From: Altererythrobacter sp.
Lineage (GTDB): Bacteria > Pseudomonadota > Alphaproteobacteria > Sphingomonadales > Sphingomonadaceae
DNA: 64,000 bases
NCBI GenBank assembly: GCA_016793865.1
Contig: JAEULJ010000001.1
Location: 913,496 to 977,495, forward strand
Reading direction: 5' to 3'
Below are positions 18,840 to 27,773 of this stretch, in pieces; the stretch's first letter is position 1; each line of letters starts with the position of its first letter. The translations under genes were made by a program, and so were the position numbers. Under the pieces are notes generated by a model. It worked only from the letters and a program-made list of their open reading frames with translations. It was not told where the DNA came from and did not search any database.

Positions 18840-18938
18840 ATGCTCCCGATCATCGGTCCTTCAGCGGCTTGTGGCACGCGGGCGGCGGCGGTCAAGCGTC
18901 TCGACAGGCGGGGGGGAGACGGTAAAGGAACCGCGTTC

Positions 18939-20753
18939 ATGGCCACGCGCGCACCTCTGGTTCTGCTCGACGACGCCCGCGTGTCGGGTGCCGCCGATGC
19001 TGTGCTGTTCGAGGATCCGGCGGAGCTCTTCGTCGCGCGGCGGCCGGGAGAGGTGGCCGATGTGCTCGCCGCGGCCGACGCCGCCCGGCGCGAGCGTGGC
19101 GGCACCCTGGCGGGGTTCATCGCCTATGAGGCCGGCCTCGCGCTCGAAGATCGGCTCGCTCCTCTGGCCGATGCGCGCACGGGCGCGGCGGGCCCGCTGG
19201 TCTGGTTCGGCAGGTTCGAGACGCAGCGGACCATCGCGGCGGGCGATGTGGCGGGTTTCCTCGCCGAGCGCGGGGGCGGCGGCGCGGCGAGCCTCGGCCC
19301 GCTGGAGCCCCAGCTTTCCCCCGCCGCCTACGAGGAAGCCTTCGCGGCCTTGCAGGAGGCGATTGCTGGCGGAGACATCTACCAGGCCAATCTCACCTTC
19401 CCGCTGGCGGGCGGGTTCACGGGCGATCCGCTGGCGCTCTATGCCGCGCTGCGGCCCGCGGCGCGCGCCGGATATGGCGGCGTGGTGTTCGACGGCGACC
19501 GCTGGCTGCTCTCGCTCTCGCCCGAGCTGCTGGTATCGCTTCGGGGGCGTGAGGCGAAGGTCAAGCCGATGAAGGGCACCCGCCCGCGCGATATCGACGA
19601 TACCACGGACCGCGCCCTGCGCGAAGAGCTGGCATCGTCGGAAAAGGATCGCGCCGAGAACCTGATGATCGTCGACCTCCTGCGGAACGACCTTGCGCGG
19701 GTGGCCGAGTCCGGCAGCGTGCGGGTGGAGGACCCCTTCGCCGTCGAAAGCTATCCGACGGTTCACCAGATGGTCACCACCGTGCGCGCGCGGCTGGCGG
19801 AGGGCGCGGGGCCGATGGAGCTGGTGACGGCGCTGCTGCCCTGCGGATCGGTGACCGGCGCGCCCAAGATCCGCGCGATGGAGCTGATCGACCGGGTGGA
19901 GCGCGACGCGCGCGGCCCCTATTGCGGGGCGATCGGCAGGATCGACGCCGGGGGCGATGCGGCCTTCAACGTCGCCATCCGCACCCTGCGGCTGACCGAG
20001 ATCGAGAACGCGCGCGGCAAGGCCGAGCTGGGCGTGGGCGGCGCCATAGTCGCGGGCAGCGAGGCCGGCGCGGAATGGCGCGAGGCGCTGACCAAGGGTG
20101 CCTTCGCGCGGGCCGGCGCGCGCGACTGGACGGCGCCGGCCATCGACCTGATCGAAACCATGCGCTTCGAGCCGGCGACCGGTATCGCCGCACTGGCCGA
20201 GCACCTGCGCCGCATGGGCGACAGCGCGGCGGAGCTGGGCATCTCCTTCGACCGGCACGAGGCGCGCAACCGGATCCAGGCGCTGTGCTTCGACCTCGAG
20301 GAAGCGGCGGCGGTGCGCCTTATGGCGTCGCGCTCGGGCGCGCTGGCGCTGGAGGTGCGACCGCTGCCCGCCGCATGGCCCGATCCGGCCACCGCCATCG
20401 CTTTGCCCCTGCCGGTCGATCCGGGCGACTGGCGGCTGCGGCACAAGACCGCCGATCGCGGGTTCTACGACGACGCGCGCCGTGTCGCCGCCGGCGCGGG
20501 CGCGCAGGAGGCGGTGTTCGTGCGGGACGATGGGCTGGTGACCGAAGGCGCGATCAGCACCGTCTTCGTCGAACGTGGCGCAATGCTTCTCACCCCACCC
20601 GCCACGCTCGGCCTGTTGCCAGGCATCCTGCGCGCCCGCCTGATCGCGGAGGGCGGGGCGCGGGAGGAGGCGCTCACCCTGGCCGATCTCGAGGGCGGGT
20701 TCATGCTCGGCAATGCCCTGCGCGGGCTGATGCCGGCGAGGCTGGCGCCATGA
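18939..20753 (+). CDS. pabB: Fused aminodeoxychorismate synthase component I and 4-amino-4-deoxychorismate lyase
   Basis: A 604-residue bifunctional enzyme of folate synthesis. The N-terminal ~370 residues are the chorismate-binding PabB domain, making aminodeoxychorismate with glutamine amidotransferase help; motifs include PMKGTRPRDI, SEKDRAENLMIVDLLRNDL and SVTGAPKIRAMELI. The C-terminal ~220 residues are a PabC-type PLP lyase of the class IV aminotransferase fold, with the PLP lysine in RHKTADRGFYDD and GLVTEGAISTVF. Together they make 4-aminobenzoate. The start at 18939 follows GTAAAGGAA. Its stop overlaps the start of the next gene (ATGA), and a pabA partner is not in the window. Confidence 0.94.
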   Translation: MATRAPLVLLDDARVSGAADAVLFEDPAELFVARRPGEVADVLAAADAARRERGGTLAGFIAYEAGLALEDRLAPLADARTGAAGPLVWFGRFETQRTIAAGDVAGFLAERGGGGAASLGPLEPQLSPAAYEEAFAALQEAIAGGDIYQANLTFPLAGGFTGDPLALYAALRPAARAGYGGVVFDGDRWLLSLSPELLVSLRGREAKVKPMKGTRPRDIDDTTDRALREELASSEKDRAENLMIVDLLRNDLARVAESGSVRVEDPFAVESYPTVHQMVTTVRARLAEGAGPMELVTALLPCGSVTGAPKIRAMELIDRVERDARGPYCGAIGRIDAGGDAAFNVAIRTLRLTEIENARGKAELGVGGAIVAGSEAGAEWREALTKGAFARAGARDWTAPAIDLIETMRFEPATGIAALAEHLRRMGDSAAELGISFDRHEARNRIQALCFDLEEAAAVRLMASRSGALALEVRPLPAAWPDPATAIALPLPVDPGDWRLRHKTADRGFYDDARRVAAGAGAQEAVFVRDDGLVTEGAISTVFVERGAMLLTPPATLGLLPGILRARLIAEGGAREEALTLADLEGGFMLGNALRGLMPARLAP

Positions 20754-21418
20754 CGCATCCGCCAATCCTGTTCGAGGATGCCGAGGCGCTGGTGATCGAC
20801 AAGCCGGGCGGCCTGCCGATCGAGACACCGCGCAAGGGCGGCGCGTCGCTCGCCGATCATCTCGATGCGCTCAGCCTGGGGTTCCACCACGCGCCGATGC
20901 CGGTTCACCGGCTCGATACCGATACCAGCGGCTGCCTGCTGCTGGCGCGCAATCCCAAGGCCTTGAAGCGCTTTGCCAGGGCTTTCGAGGACCGGATCGT
21001 GGCCAAGCGCTATCTCGGCGTGCTGGCGGGCGTGCCGGCTGTCGGTGAGGGCACGGTGGAGCTGGCCCTGGCCAAGATCAGCAGCGCCAGCGCGGGTTGG
21101 CGCATGATTCCGGCGCGCAAGGGCAAGCCATCGGTCACCCATTGGCGGGTGGTGGCGGAGGCCGGTGGCCGGGCGCTGGTGGAGTTCCGGCCCGAAACCG
21201 GGCGCACGCACCAGATCCGCGTCCATGCGGCCAGCGGCATCGGGATGCCGCTGCTGGGCGATCCGGTCTATGGCAGCAAGGGCGGCGGCCCGCGTGGTAT
21301 TGGGCGCACCATGCTCCACGCTGCGGGGCTGGAGGTGCCGCGCGGGGGCAAGCCGGCGATCGTGGCGGCCGCCCCGCTACCCGCCGATTTCGCCGCGCTC
21401 GGCTTCCGCGATGCTTGA
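20750..21418 (+). CDS. RluA-family RNA pseudouridine synthase
   Basis: A 222-residue RluA-type pseudouridine synthase that isomerises uridine in rRNA or tRNA. The signature PVHRLDTDTSGCLLLAR holds the catalytic Asp, and RPETGRTHQIRVH is the second conserved motif. No S4 domain is present, so it is the short form. It overlaps the stop of pabBC by four bases and the start of arfB by eight, so these three genes are co-translated. The target uridine cannot be predicted. Confidence 0.9.
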   Translation: MTHPPILFEDAEALVIDKPGGLPIETPRKGGASLADHLDALSLGFHHAPMPVHRLDTDTSGCLLLARNPKALKRFARAFEDRIVAKRYLGVLAGVPAVGEGTVELALAKISSASAGWRMIPARKGKPSVTHWRVVAEAGGRALVEFRPETGRTHQIRVHAASGIGMPLLGDPVYGSKGGGPRGIGRTMLHAAGLEVPRGGKPAIVAAAPLPADFAALGFRDA

Positions 21419-21815
21419 GACGACCGCCCGGGCGCTGGCGCTGGCGGAGGAGAAGTTCATCACCGCCGGCGGGCCGGGCGGGCAGAACGTCAATAAGGTG
21501 GCGACCGCGGTGCAGCTGCGGATCGACGTGTTCGCCCTGCGGCTGAGCCCGGAGGCGTTCCAGCGGCTCGGCGAGCTGGCGGGCAGCCGGCTGACGCGGG
21601 GCGGCACGCTGGTGCTCACCGCCAGCGAACACCGCACCCAGGCGGAGAATCGCGAGGCGGCGCGGGCGCGGCTGGCGGCGCTGATCGAGGATGCGCTGAC
21701 CCCGCCCAAGGCGCGCGGCAAGAGCCGCCTCAACCGCGTGGGCAAGGTGGAGCGGCTGAAGGTCAAGAAGGCGCGCGGCACGATCAAGGCGAACCGGGGC
21801 AAGGTCGACTGGTAG
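21411..21815 (+). CDS. arfB: Alternative ribosome-rescue factor ArfB (peptidyl-tRNA hydrolase)
   Basis: A 134-residue class I release-factor homologue that frees ribosomes stalled at mRNA ends. The catalytic GGQ is in ITAGGPGGQNVNKVAT. A basic C-terminal tail (KARGKSRLNRVGKVERLKVKKAR) is the part that, in the family, enters the empty mRNA channel. Length matches YaeJ/ArfB. The start ATG lies within the end of the pseudouridine synthase gene, making a tight RNA/translation operon. Confidence 0.94.
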   Translation: MLETTARALALAEEKFITAGGPGGQNVNKVATAVQLRIDVFALRLSPEAFQRLGELAGSRLTRGGTLVLTASEHRTQAENREAARARLAALIEDALTPPKARGKSRLNRVGKVERLKVKKARGTIKANRGKVDW

Positions 21816-21943
21816 GCGGCGACTCGCGCGGTTGACTTTCGGCGGTGAATCGCGCAATGGCCCGCGCCGCAGCGGCGGGGCTTTTGCGCCGCCCTTTGTT
21901 TTTCGGGCCCACGGCCCTTGCGCGACATATTCAGGATACGACC

Positions 21944-22111
21944 ATGGCGAAGCCCACCACCGTCAAGATCAAGCTCGTCTCGACCGCCGACACGGGTTTC
22001 TACTACGTGACGAAGAAGAACCCCCGGAACCACACCGAGAAGTTCACCTTCCGCAAGTACGATCCGGTGGCGCGCAAGCACGTCGAGTTCAAGGAAGCCA
22101 AGATCAAGTAA
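21944..22111 (+). CDS. rpmG: 50S ribosomal protein L33
   Basis: A 55-residue protein of the large ribosomal subunit. The sequence [20 protein letters not shown] followed by [14 protein letters not shown] and [18 protein letters not shown] is typical of bacterial L33. It has no cysteines, so it is the zinc-independent form. The 128 bases before it include a GC-rich inverted repeat near 21860-21890 and a TTGACT at 21832-21837 that may be a -35 element. Confidence 0.96.
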   Translation: MAKPTTVKIKLVSTADTGFYYVTKKNPRNHTEKFTFRKYDPVARKHVEFKEAKIK

Positions 22112-22190
22112 GCGTTCGGGTCGGCCCCTGAACAATGGCGACGATCCGTATTAACTGCCGGTTCAACGCTCCCGGACCAGTTGGCGGAGC

Positions 22191-22856
22191 ATGACACCCT
22201 TGAACACGATCAGCTCCAAGCCGCTCCGCGCCGCCCTTGCCCTCGGCATTGGGCTGGGCGCGGCGATCCCCGCAGCCATGGCGATCGCGCCCGTCCCGGT
22301 CAGCGCGGCCGAGGGGGACCTGGACGCGGCCGTCGCGGCGCTGCGCGGCATCGGTTCGATGACGGCGGACTTCACGCAGACCGACCGCAACGGAACCACC
22401 ATCCCGGGCAAGCTCTATTTGAAGCGGCCGGGCAAGATCCGGTTCGAATATGCGCCGAGCGCGCGAATGCTGGTCGTTTCGACCGGCAAGTCGCTGTATC
22501 TCATCGATTACGAGGTCAACCAGGTCCAGCGGTGGCCGATCGGCAATTCGCCGCTGGGCGCGCTGCTCGATCCCAGCCGGGACGTGAAGGCCTATGGCAC
22601 GCTCATCGCGACCCAGAGCCCCGACGTCGTCAGCGTGGAAGTGCGCGACCGCAAGCGCCCCGAATTCGGCATGATCAACCTGATCTTCCTGCGCGATGCA
22701 ACCGCGCCGGGGGGGCTGCGGTTGACGAACTGGGTCGCGCTCGATTCGCAGAACAACCGCACCACGGTGCGCCTCAGCAACCAGAGCTATGGCGCGGCGA
22801 TCCCCGACAGCAAGTTTACCTTCACCGATCCGCGCCGCACGGGTGGTCGCCGCTGA
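22191..22856 (+). CDS. lolA: Outer-membrane lipoprotein carrier LolA
   Basis: A 221-residue periplasmic chaperone that carries lipoproteins from the LolCDE complex to the outer membrane. A signal peptide covers about residues 1-39. The mature part has the family pattern: MTADFTQTDRNGTTIPGKLY, RPGKIRFEYAPSARMLVVS and FLRDATAPGGLRLTNWVALD. GGCGGAG lies directly before the start. The gene follows rpmG on the same strand. The many lipoproteins coded in this window are its likely clients. Confidence 0.94.
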   Translation: MTPLNTISSKPLRAALALGIGLGAAIPAAMAIAPVPVSAAEGDLDAAVAALRGIGSMTADFTQTDRNGTTIPGKLYLKRPGKIRFEYAPSARMLVVSTGKSLYLIDYEVNQVQRWPIGNSPLGALLDPSRDVKAYGTLIATQSPDVVSVEVRDRKRPEFGMINLIFLRDATAPGGLRLTNWVALDSQNNRTTVRLSNQSYGAAIPDSKFTFTDPRRTGGRR

Positions 22857-22944
22857 CGAACGGGTCGTCCCGGGACCGGTGCGACTGTGCGACAATCCGA
22901 GACATTGCGTTCATCGGGATGAAAGCCGCGCGGCACTAGACCCA

Positions 22945-23069
22945 TCATCACAGAGCGGCTGGAGGCGGGTTCCCCCCCTGTTGCCCGATTCTCCGACGGG
23001 CCGTTCTGTACCAAGCGTGACGAACGCATGAAGGACCCTCGTGCCAATGCCCCCGGCACGAGGGTTTTT
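22945..23069 (+). ncRNA. Candidate structured small RNA ending in a terminator
   Basis: The 178 bases between the lolA stop and its terminator hold a long rod-like hairpin. ACAGAGCGGC at 22950-22959 pairs with GCCGTTCTGT at 23000-23009 (one G-U pair), and inside it GGAG/CTCC and CGGG/CCCG pair further. A strong intrinsic terminator follows at 23035-23069. This could be an independent RNA or just a long structured lolA 3' UTR. I could not identify a promoter or match it to a known RNA family. Confidence 0.3.
23035..23069 (+). terminator. Rho-independent terminator downstream of lolA
   Basis: ACCCTCGTGCC and GGCACGAGGGT form a perfect 11-base-pair stem around a 9-base loop, followed directly by TTTT. 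The T-run orientation fits transcription from lolA. It stands 8 bases before the end of the convergent alkaline phosphatase gene. Confidence 0.9.
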
Positions 23070-23077
23070 CCTTGCCT

Positions 23078-24466
23078 TCAGTCCAGCCCCAGGGCCCTCT
23101 TGACGATCTGGCCGATGCGGTTCTGTTCGAGCACCCCTCGCACCTCCTGAGACCCCGGCCCGGTGGCGTATAGCGCCACGTCCTCGCCGCCGTGGGTTTC
23201 CGAAGGCAGGGGCACGAGCGACTGCTGGCGTGCCTTGGCAGAGGTATCGGGCGCGCCGCGTGCACCTATCACGGCGCCCGGGCCATTGGCATAGCTGAGC
23301 GTTGAATAGGGCTGGCCATCGCTCGCCACCGCAGGCTCGTCAGAGGAGTCCTCTCCCTCGCGCCCGCGAGTCACGAGCCCCAGGATCGGGTTGCCGCGAC
23401 GGGGATAGCCGGCGATGGTCATAACATGGCTGTGATCGGCGGTGACCAGGATCAGCGTTTCGCGCGGATCGGTGTTGTCGACCGCGTACTGGATGGCCTT
23501 GGCGAACTCGACCGCTTCCTCAAGCGCGTAGCCGGCCTGGCCGGCATGGTGGCCGTGATCGATGCGGCCGCCTTCGACCATGAGATAGTATCCGCGTCCA
23601 TCGGCCTTGAGCCTGGCGAGCGCATCGGCGGCCATCGCCGTCAGCGTCGGTTCGGTGCTTTCCGGCTTCCGGTCGAGCATGTAGGTCATGTGGCCAGGCG
23701 CGAACAGGCCGAACACCGGCTTGCCACGCGGCGCGGCGGCCAGTTCGGCGGCGGTCTGGACATAGCTCCCGCCCGTCCGCGCCGCCCATTTCGCGGGAAG
23801 ATCGGCGGCAGCTTCGAGCCGGTCGCCCCCGACAGACTTGCCCATGAACTTGCCCTTGCCGCCGCCCAGCGCGACGTCGAAGGGAAAGGCGACGAGTTGC
23901 GCTGCCAGATCGGTGCATCCGGCGGGCCGCTGGGCGGCGGGGATGTCGTGGTCCGATTCCCAGTCACGGTTGGGGCTGTGGCCGAACACTGCCGCGGGCG
24001 TCGCGTGGGTGATGCGCGTCGTGGTCACGATGCCGACCTGCAGCCCGGCGCGCTTGGCCGCCTCTGCGGTCAGTGGCAGGGGATTGGCCTTCCCGGACGC
24101 GCAATCGCCGCGTGTTGCCGCCTCGCTCACGCCGATCAGGCCGATCTTCGTCTTGACGCCCGCGTTCATCGCCGTGGCGGTGCCGGCGCTGTCCGGCACC
24201 TGGGCATTCGTGTTGTAGGTCTTGATCAGCGCGGTCTGCGGAAATTTCTCGAAGCTGAGCAGGTTCTCCTCGCCCGTCTCGCCACGCTTCTGGCCTTCGT
24301 AGATGCGCGCCGCGGTTACGGTGGAAATGCCCATGCCGTCGCCAACGAACAGGATCACGTTCTTGGCGCGCGCGGGCGGGGGCGTGCTCGCGAGGTCCTG
24401 GCCTTGCTGGCAGGCGGCAAGCGGGATCGCGGTGGCGATGATCGCAAGGCGGAATAGACGGTTCAT
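23078..24466 (-). CDS. phoA: Alkaline phosphatase (lipoprotein)
   Basis: A 462-residue periplasmic phosphomonoesterase. The start at 24466 is preceded by GAGGAGG and begins a lipoprotein signal, MNRLFRLAIIATAIPLAAC, so the mature enzyme should be lipid-anchored. Active-site motifs are NVILFVGDGMGIST (metal Asp), QVPDSAGTATAMNAGVKT (phosphorylated Ser), VEGGRIDHGHHAG, LVTADHSHVM and SETHGGEDVALYA (metal His). It ends near the lolA terminator. It probably releases phosphate from organic esters; no Pho-box was seen upstream. Confidence 0.94.
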   Translation of the reverse strand: MNRLFRLAIIATAIPLAACQQGQDLASTPPPARAKNVILFVGDGMGISTVTAARIYEGQKRGETGEENLLSFEKFPQTALIKTYNTNAQVPDSAGTATAMNAGVKTKIGLIGVSEAATRGDCASGKANPLPLTAEAAKRAGLQVGIVTTTRITHATPAAVFGHSPNRDWESDHDIPAAQRPAGCTDLAAQLVAFPFDVALGGGKGKFMGKSVGGDRLEAAADLPAKWAARTGGSYVQTAAELAAAPRGKPVFGLFAPGHMTYMLDRKPESTEPTLTAMAADALARLKADGRGYYLMVEGGRIDHGHHAGQAGYALEEAVEFAKAIQYAVDNTDPRETLILVTADHSHVMTIAGYPRRGNPILGLVTRGREGEDSSDEPAVASDGQPYSTLSYANGPGAVIGARGAPDTSAKARQQSLVPLPSETHGGEDVALYATGPGSQEVRGVLEQNRIGQIVKRALGLD

Positions 24467-24557
24467 AGCGGCCTCCTCGAGACTTCGTGCGAGTTGGTAT
24501 CGTTTCGCGTTGCGAGGGCAAGGTGACAATTTCGCGGCGGCATCCTAACTGCCCTCC

Positions 24558-25361
24558 ATGCCCACGCTTTCCGTCGCGACCTGGAACATCAATTCGGTGC
24601 GCCTGCGCCTCCCGCAGGTCGAGCGATTTCTCGCTGAGCAGGCGCCCGACATCCTGTGTCTGCAGGAGATCAAGTGCCAGGAGCACCAGTTTCCCCACGA
24701 GGCGCTGCGGGCCGCCGGATATGCGCATATCGTGGTGCATGGACAGAAGGGTTATCATGGCGTGGCCACCGTCAGCCGCGTGCCGATCCGCGATTTCTCC
24801 CGGCACGACTGGCAGGACAACGGCGAGGCGCGCCATGTCGGGGTGGAGCTGACCGATCCCGCGATGCAGGGCATGGTGGTGGAAAACGTCTATATCCCCG
24901 CCGGCGGGGACGAGCCCGATCGCGCGATCAATCCCAAGTTCGGCCAGAAGCTCGACTTCCTGGAACGGATGACGCGCTGGGCCGGCAGGATCGACCGCCC
25001 CACGCTGATCGTGGGCGATTTCAACGTCGCCCCGCTGGAAAGCGACGTGTGGAACCACAAGGCGCTTCTCAAGGTCGTCAGCCATACGCCGATCGAGGTC
25101 GAGACGCTCCAGCGCTTCATGGACGCGCATGGCTGGGCCGACATCGGCCGCCAGCACATCGCCGCGCCGGAACGCTATTATTCGTGGTGGAGCTACCGCG
25201 CGAAGGACTGGCGCGCGGGCGACCGGGGCCGGCGGCTCGACCATATGTGGGCCAGCCCGGAACTGGCGGCTCAGGCCACCGCTCACCGCGTCCATGAAGA
25301 CATCCGCGGCTGGGCGCAGCCGAGCGATCATGTCCCGCTGGTGACGGAGTTCGCGTTCTGA
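24558..25361 (+). CDS. xthA: Exodeoxyribonuclease III
   Basis: A 267-residue AP endonuclease and 3'-exonuclease of base-excision repair. Motifs of the exonuclease-endonuclease-phosphatase fold are complete: VATWNINSVRLR, ILCLQEIKCQE (metal Glu), LIVGDFNVAPLESDVWN (Asp and Asn), RRLDHMWASPEL and the final His in PSDHVPLV. It lies divergently from phoA, and its stop overlaps the probable start of ribA, so the two may be co-transcribed. Confidence 0.96.
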   Translation: MPTLSVATWNINSVRLRLPQVERFLAEQAPDILCLQEIKCQEHQFPHEALRAAGYAHIVVHGQKGYHGVATVSRVPIRDFSRHDWQDNGEARHVGVELTDPAMQGMVVENVYIPAGGDEPDRAINPKFGQKLDFLERMTRWAGRIDRPTLIVGDFNVAPLESDVWNHKALLKVVSHTPIEVETLQRFMDAHGWADIGRQHIAAPERYYSWWSYRAKDWRAGDRGRRLDHMWASPELAAQATAHRVHEDIRGWAQPSDHVPLVTEFAF

Positions 25362-26422
25362 GCGACCCGTCGCCATCTCGCCGCGCGGCGCAGGCGGTCG
25401 ATGCTCTGCGTCATGGCTGGCCGCTGTTGCCGCAAGGCGCCCCCCTGCTCCAGCCGATCGAAACCGCCTTCGGCGAAGGCCTGCGGGCCGATACGCTGCT
25501 TGTCGCTGCCAGCCGCGCGGTCACGCTGACGCTCGCCAACCAGCGCGATGCGGCGGTGCCCGGGGCGCCCGTGCTGCTGCGCGGTGCCGAGCCGTTCGAC
25601 CTGGCCGCCGCGCGGGCGGTGGCCGATCCGGCACTCGACCTATCGACGCCGCTCAAGGGCCCATTCCAGGCCCTGCCGCTGGAGTGGGCCGGGGAGGCTG
25701 CGGCGGCGCTGGAGCTGGCGCGGCTCGCGGGCATATTGCCGGCCTTCATGGTGGACCCCGCCGGGGCGGGGGAGCCCCAGGGCTTCGCACCCGATGACCT
25801 TGCCGCATTTTCGGATTCCTCGCGCCTCGTGATCGCGACCCGCGCCCGTCTTCCGCTGGCCGCGTTGGAGGAAGCGGAGATCGTGGCTTTCCGCAGCCCG
25901 GACGACATCCGCGAACACGCCGCGGTTATCGTAGGCCGTCCCGATGCCGAGCGAATCCCGCTGGTCCGGCTGCATTCGGAATGCCTGACCGGGGATGTCT
26001 TCGGCAGCCTCAAATGCGATTGCGGCCCGCAGCTCGGTGGCGCTTTGCAGGCGATGGCGGGCGAATCGCGCCAGGGTGGATGGGGCGTGGCGCTCTATCT
26101 GCGCCAGGAAGGGCGCGGTATCGGCCTCATCAACAAGCTGCGCGCCTATCGCCTACAGGATCAGGGCTTCGACACCATCGACGCCAACATCCGGCTGGGG
26201 TTGCCCGAAGAAGCGCGCGACTTCCCGGTAGCCGCGCGGATGCTCGCACTGCTCGGCATCGCCCGCATACGGCTGATGACCAACAACCCCGCCAAGATCG
26301 CCGCGTTCGAGGCGGCGGGCGTGACCATCGCCGAACGTGTGCCGCTGGCCGTGCCGGGCGGCGCGCACAACAGCGGTTATCTCGCCGCGAAACGCGACCG
26401 CGCCGGCCATCTCCTGCCCTGA
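25358..26422 (+). CDS. ribA: GTP cyclohydrolase II
   Basis: Riboflavin-pathway enzyme that opens GTP to a diaminopyrimidine phosphate. The C-terminal domain has the zinc site HSECLTGDVFGSLKCDCGPQ (three Cys) and RQEGRGIGLINKLRAY. The N-terminal ~160 residues are a degenerate extension seen in alphaproteobacterial RibA. The first conventional start is TTG at 25427, but the open frame continues upstream with plausible protein (RRAAQAVDALRHGWP) back to a CTG at 25358 that overlaps the xthA TGA stop (CTGA). I place the start there; no ATG or GTG is available in that stretch. With it the protein has 354 residues. Confidence 0.9.
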   Translation: MSDPSPSRRAAQAVDALRHGWPLLPQGAPLLQPIETAFGEGLRADTLLVAASRAVTLTLANQRDAAVPGAPVLLRGAEPFDLAAARAVADPALDLSTPLKGPFQALPLEWAGEAAAALELARLAGILPAFMVDPAGAGEPQGFAPDDLAAFSDSSRLVIATRARLPLAALEEAEIVAFRSPDDIREHAAVIVGRPDAERIPLVRLHSECLTGDVFGSLKCDCGPQLGGALQAMAGESRQGGWGVALYLRQEGRGIGLINKLRAYRLQDQGFDTIDANIRLGLPEEARDFPVAARMLALLGIARIRLMTNNPAKIAAFEAAGVTIAERVPLAVPGGAHNSGYLAAKRDRAGHLLP

Positions 26423-26493
26423 CGAGGGGCGGCGGTCGCGGTGGATCGCGCGCTAAATCCCCCTTCGGTGGGCGCGCCTTGGGGCGCGACGCC

Positions 26494-26805
26494 CTAGGGG
26501 CGGCGGCCTTCGTTGCGGCGCTTCAGATCGAGCATCTCGTCGAGATCGACGATCTCGCTGCGCGCCATCATCCAGCGGATCATCACCACCGCCCACACGA
26601 TCGAGATGACCACGAACACAGCCGTGACGGCGATGCCGATCGACGAGTCCCCAAGCGTGGCCATGATGGCGAGAAAGCCCGCCAGCATGATGCCAAACGC
26701 CGCCATCCATGCGCCGAACGCCCGCCATCCGGCGCCGCCGCGAGGCACGATCTTGATGTTCCATCCCCGCTTGTAGCAGACGAACGGCTTGTCCTCGTCG
26801 CGCAT
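26494..26805 (-). CDS. Small hypothetical membrane protein
   Basis: A 103-residue protein with two membrane helices, around residues 27-50 and 55-78, a short basic N-terminus and a charged C-terminal tail (IVDLDEMLDLKRRNEGRRP). I do not recognise the family. The ATG overlaps the stop of the upstream hydrolase gene by one base (TGATG); a GTG one codon earlier is also possible. It is therefore the last gene of the SPFH, RHH and hydrolase operon. Confidence 0.68.
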   Translation of the reverse strand: MRDEDKPFVCYKRGWNIKIVPRGGAGWRAFGAWMAAFGIMLAGFLAIMATLGDSSIGIAVTAVFVVISIVWAVVMIRWMMARSEIVDLDEMLDLKRRNEGRRP

Positions 26806-27773
26806 CACTGCGCTCCCGGCGAGACGAAGCCCGCGATGGCATCGACCAGCCCGGGCGAGACGGGCCGCGACGGGTCGCCGTAGGCGGCGAGATTGGCGGA
26901 CCGATCCTTGCCGGGCACATCCTTCAGCACATGGTTCATGTCGGGCAGAAGCGCGTACCGGGCCTGCCGCTGCGCGGCGCGGAGCGTCTCGCCGTCCGCT
27001 TCCGCAACCTGGAGGTCGTTGCCGCCCTGGATCACCAGCAGCGGCACGGTCACCCCGGCCGCCAGCGCGGCGGGATCATGGCCGAACAGATCGATGAGAA
27101 AGCCCTGGACCGGCGGCGCGAACAGGCCCTGCAGGGGGGCGGGCATGGCGGAAACATCGACCCGCTCGCCCGCTTCCAGCCGCGCTATCGCCGCTAGCGC
27201 CGCATCCAGCAGCGGGGCATTTGCCGGGTTGGCGCGGAGCTGCTCGCGCATCACGTCGCCCAGCTTGCGGCCGGGCGCCGCCACGGTGATCGCGCCGCAC
27301 AGACCGGGCATTCGCCGGGCGGCGGCGAGCGCCACCAGACCGCCCTCGCTGTGGCCGAGCAACCAGATGCAGTCACGGCCCGTGGCCTTGCGTGCGGCAT
27401 CGGCCCATGCCGCCACGTCATCGGCATAGCGCTCGATCGTCACCGCATTGGGGTCCACCCCCGGCGCCGCGCTGCCGAACATTCCGCGCTTGTCGATCCG
27501 CAAGGTTCCGATGCCGCGCGCGCCCAGCGCTTCGGCAAGCAGGCGATAGGGTGCGGCGGTCACACCCAGCGGATTGTTGCCGTCGCGGTCGGTGGGGCCG
27601 GACCCGGGGATCACGAGGATGACGGGCTGGCCATCTGCCGGCCGGATCAGCGTTCCGGCGAGCGTGCCGGCCGGACCCTGTGCCGTCAGCGGCTCCTGGG
27701 TGGGCGCGGCGATGGCGGTGCTCGCCGCCAGCGAGGCCGCGACGATGGTGAACAGCATCTTGCGCATCATCAT
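26805..27773 (-). CDS. Exported alpha/beta hydrolase
   Basis: A 322-residue alpha/beta hydrolase with a signal peptide (to about residue 23, ending AIAAP), so it acts in the periplasm. The strand-turn VILVIPGSGPTDRDGNNP forms the oxyanion region, the nucleophile Ser is in WLLGHSEGGLVALA, and LPDMNHVLKD supplies the His. It resembles the peptidase/esterase group COG1073 or S15-like serine hydrolases; the substrate is unknown. Its start overlaps the stop of the upstream RHH gene by four bases, so translation is coupled. Confidence 0.86.
   Translation of the reverse strand: MMMRKMLFTIVAASLAASTAIAAPTQEPLTAQGPAGTLAGTLIRPADGQPVILVIPGSGPTDRDGNNPLGVTAAPYRLLAEALGARGIGTLRIDKRGMFGSAAPGVDPNAVTIERYADDVAAWADAARKATGRDCIWLLGHSEGGLVALAAARRMPGLCGAITVAAPGRKLGDVMREQLRANPANAPLLDAALAAIARLEAGERVDVSAMPAPLQGLFAPPVQGFLIDLFGHDPAALAAGVTVPLLVIQGGNDLQVAEADGETLRAAQRQARYALLPDMNHVLKDVPGKDRSANLAAYGDPSRPVSPGLVDAIAGFVSPGAQ

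Noticed and set aside
17610-18938. Long in-frame extension upstream of pabBC
   Set aside because: It is antisense to the HerA/YjgR-type gene and the ATG at 18939 with its ribosome binding site begins the conserved PabB domain.
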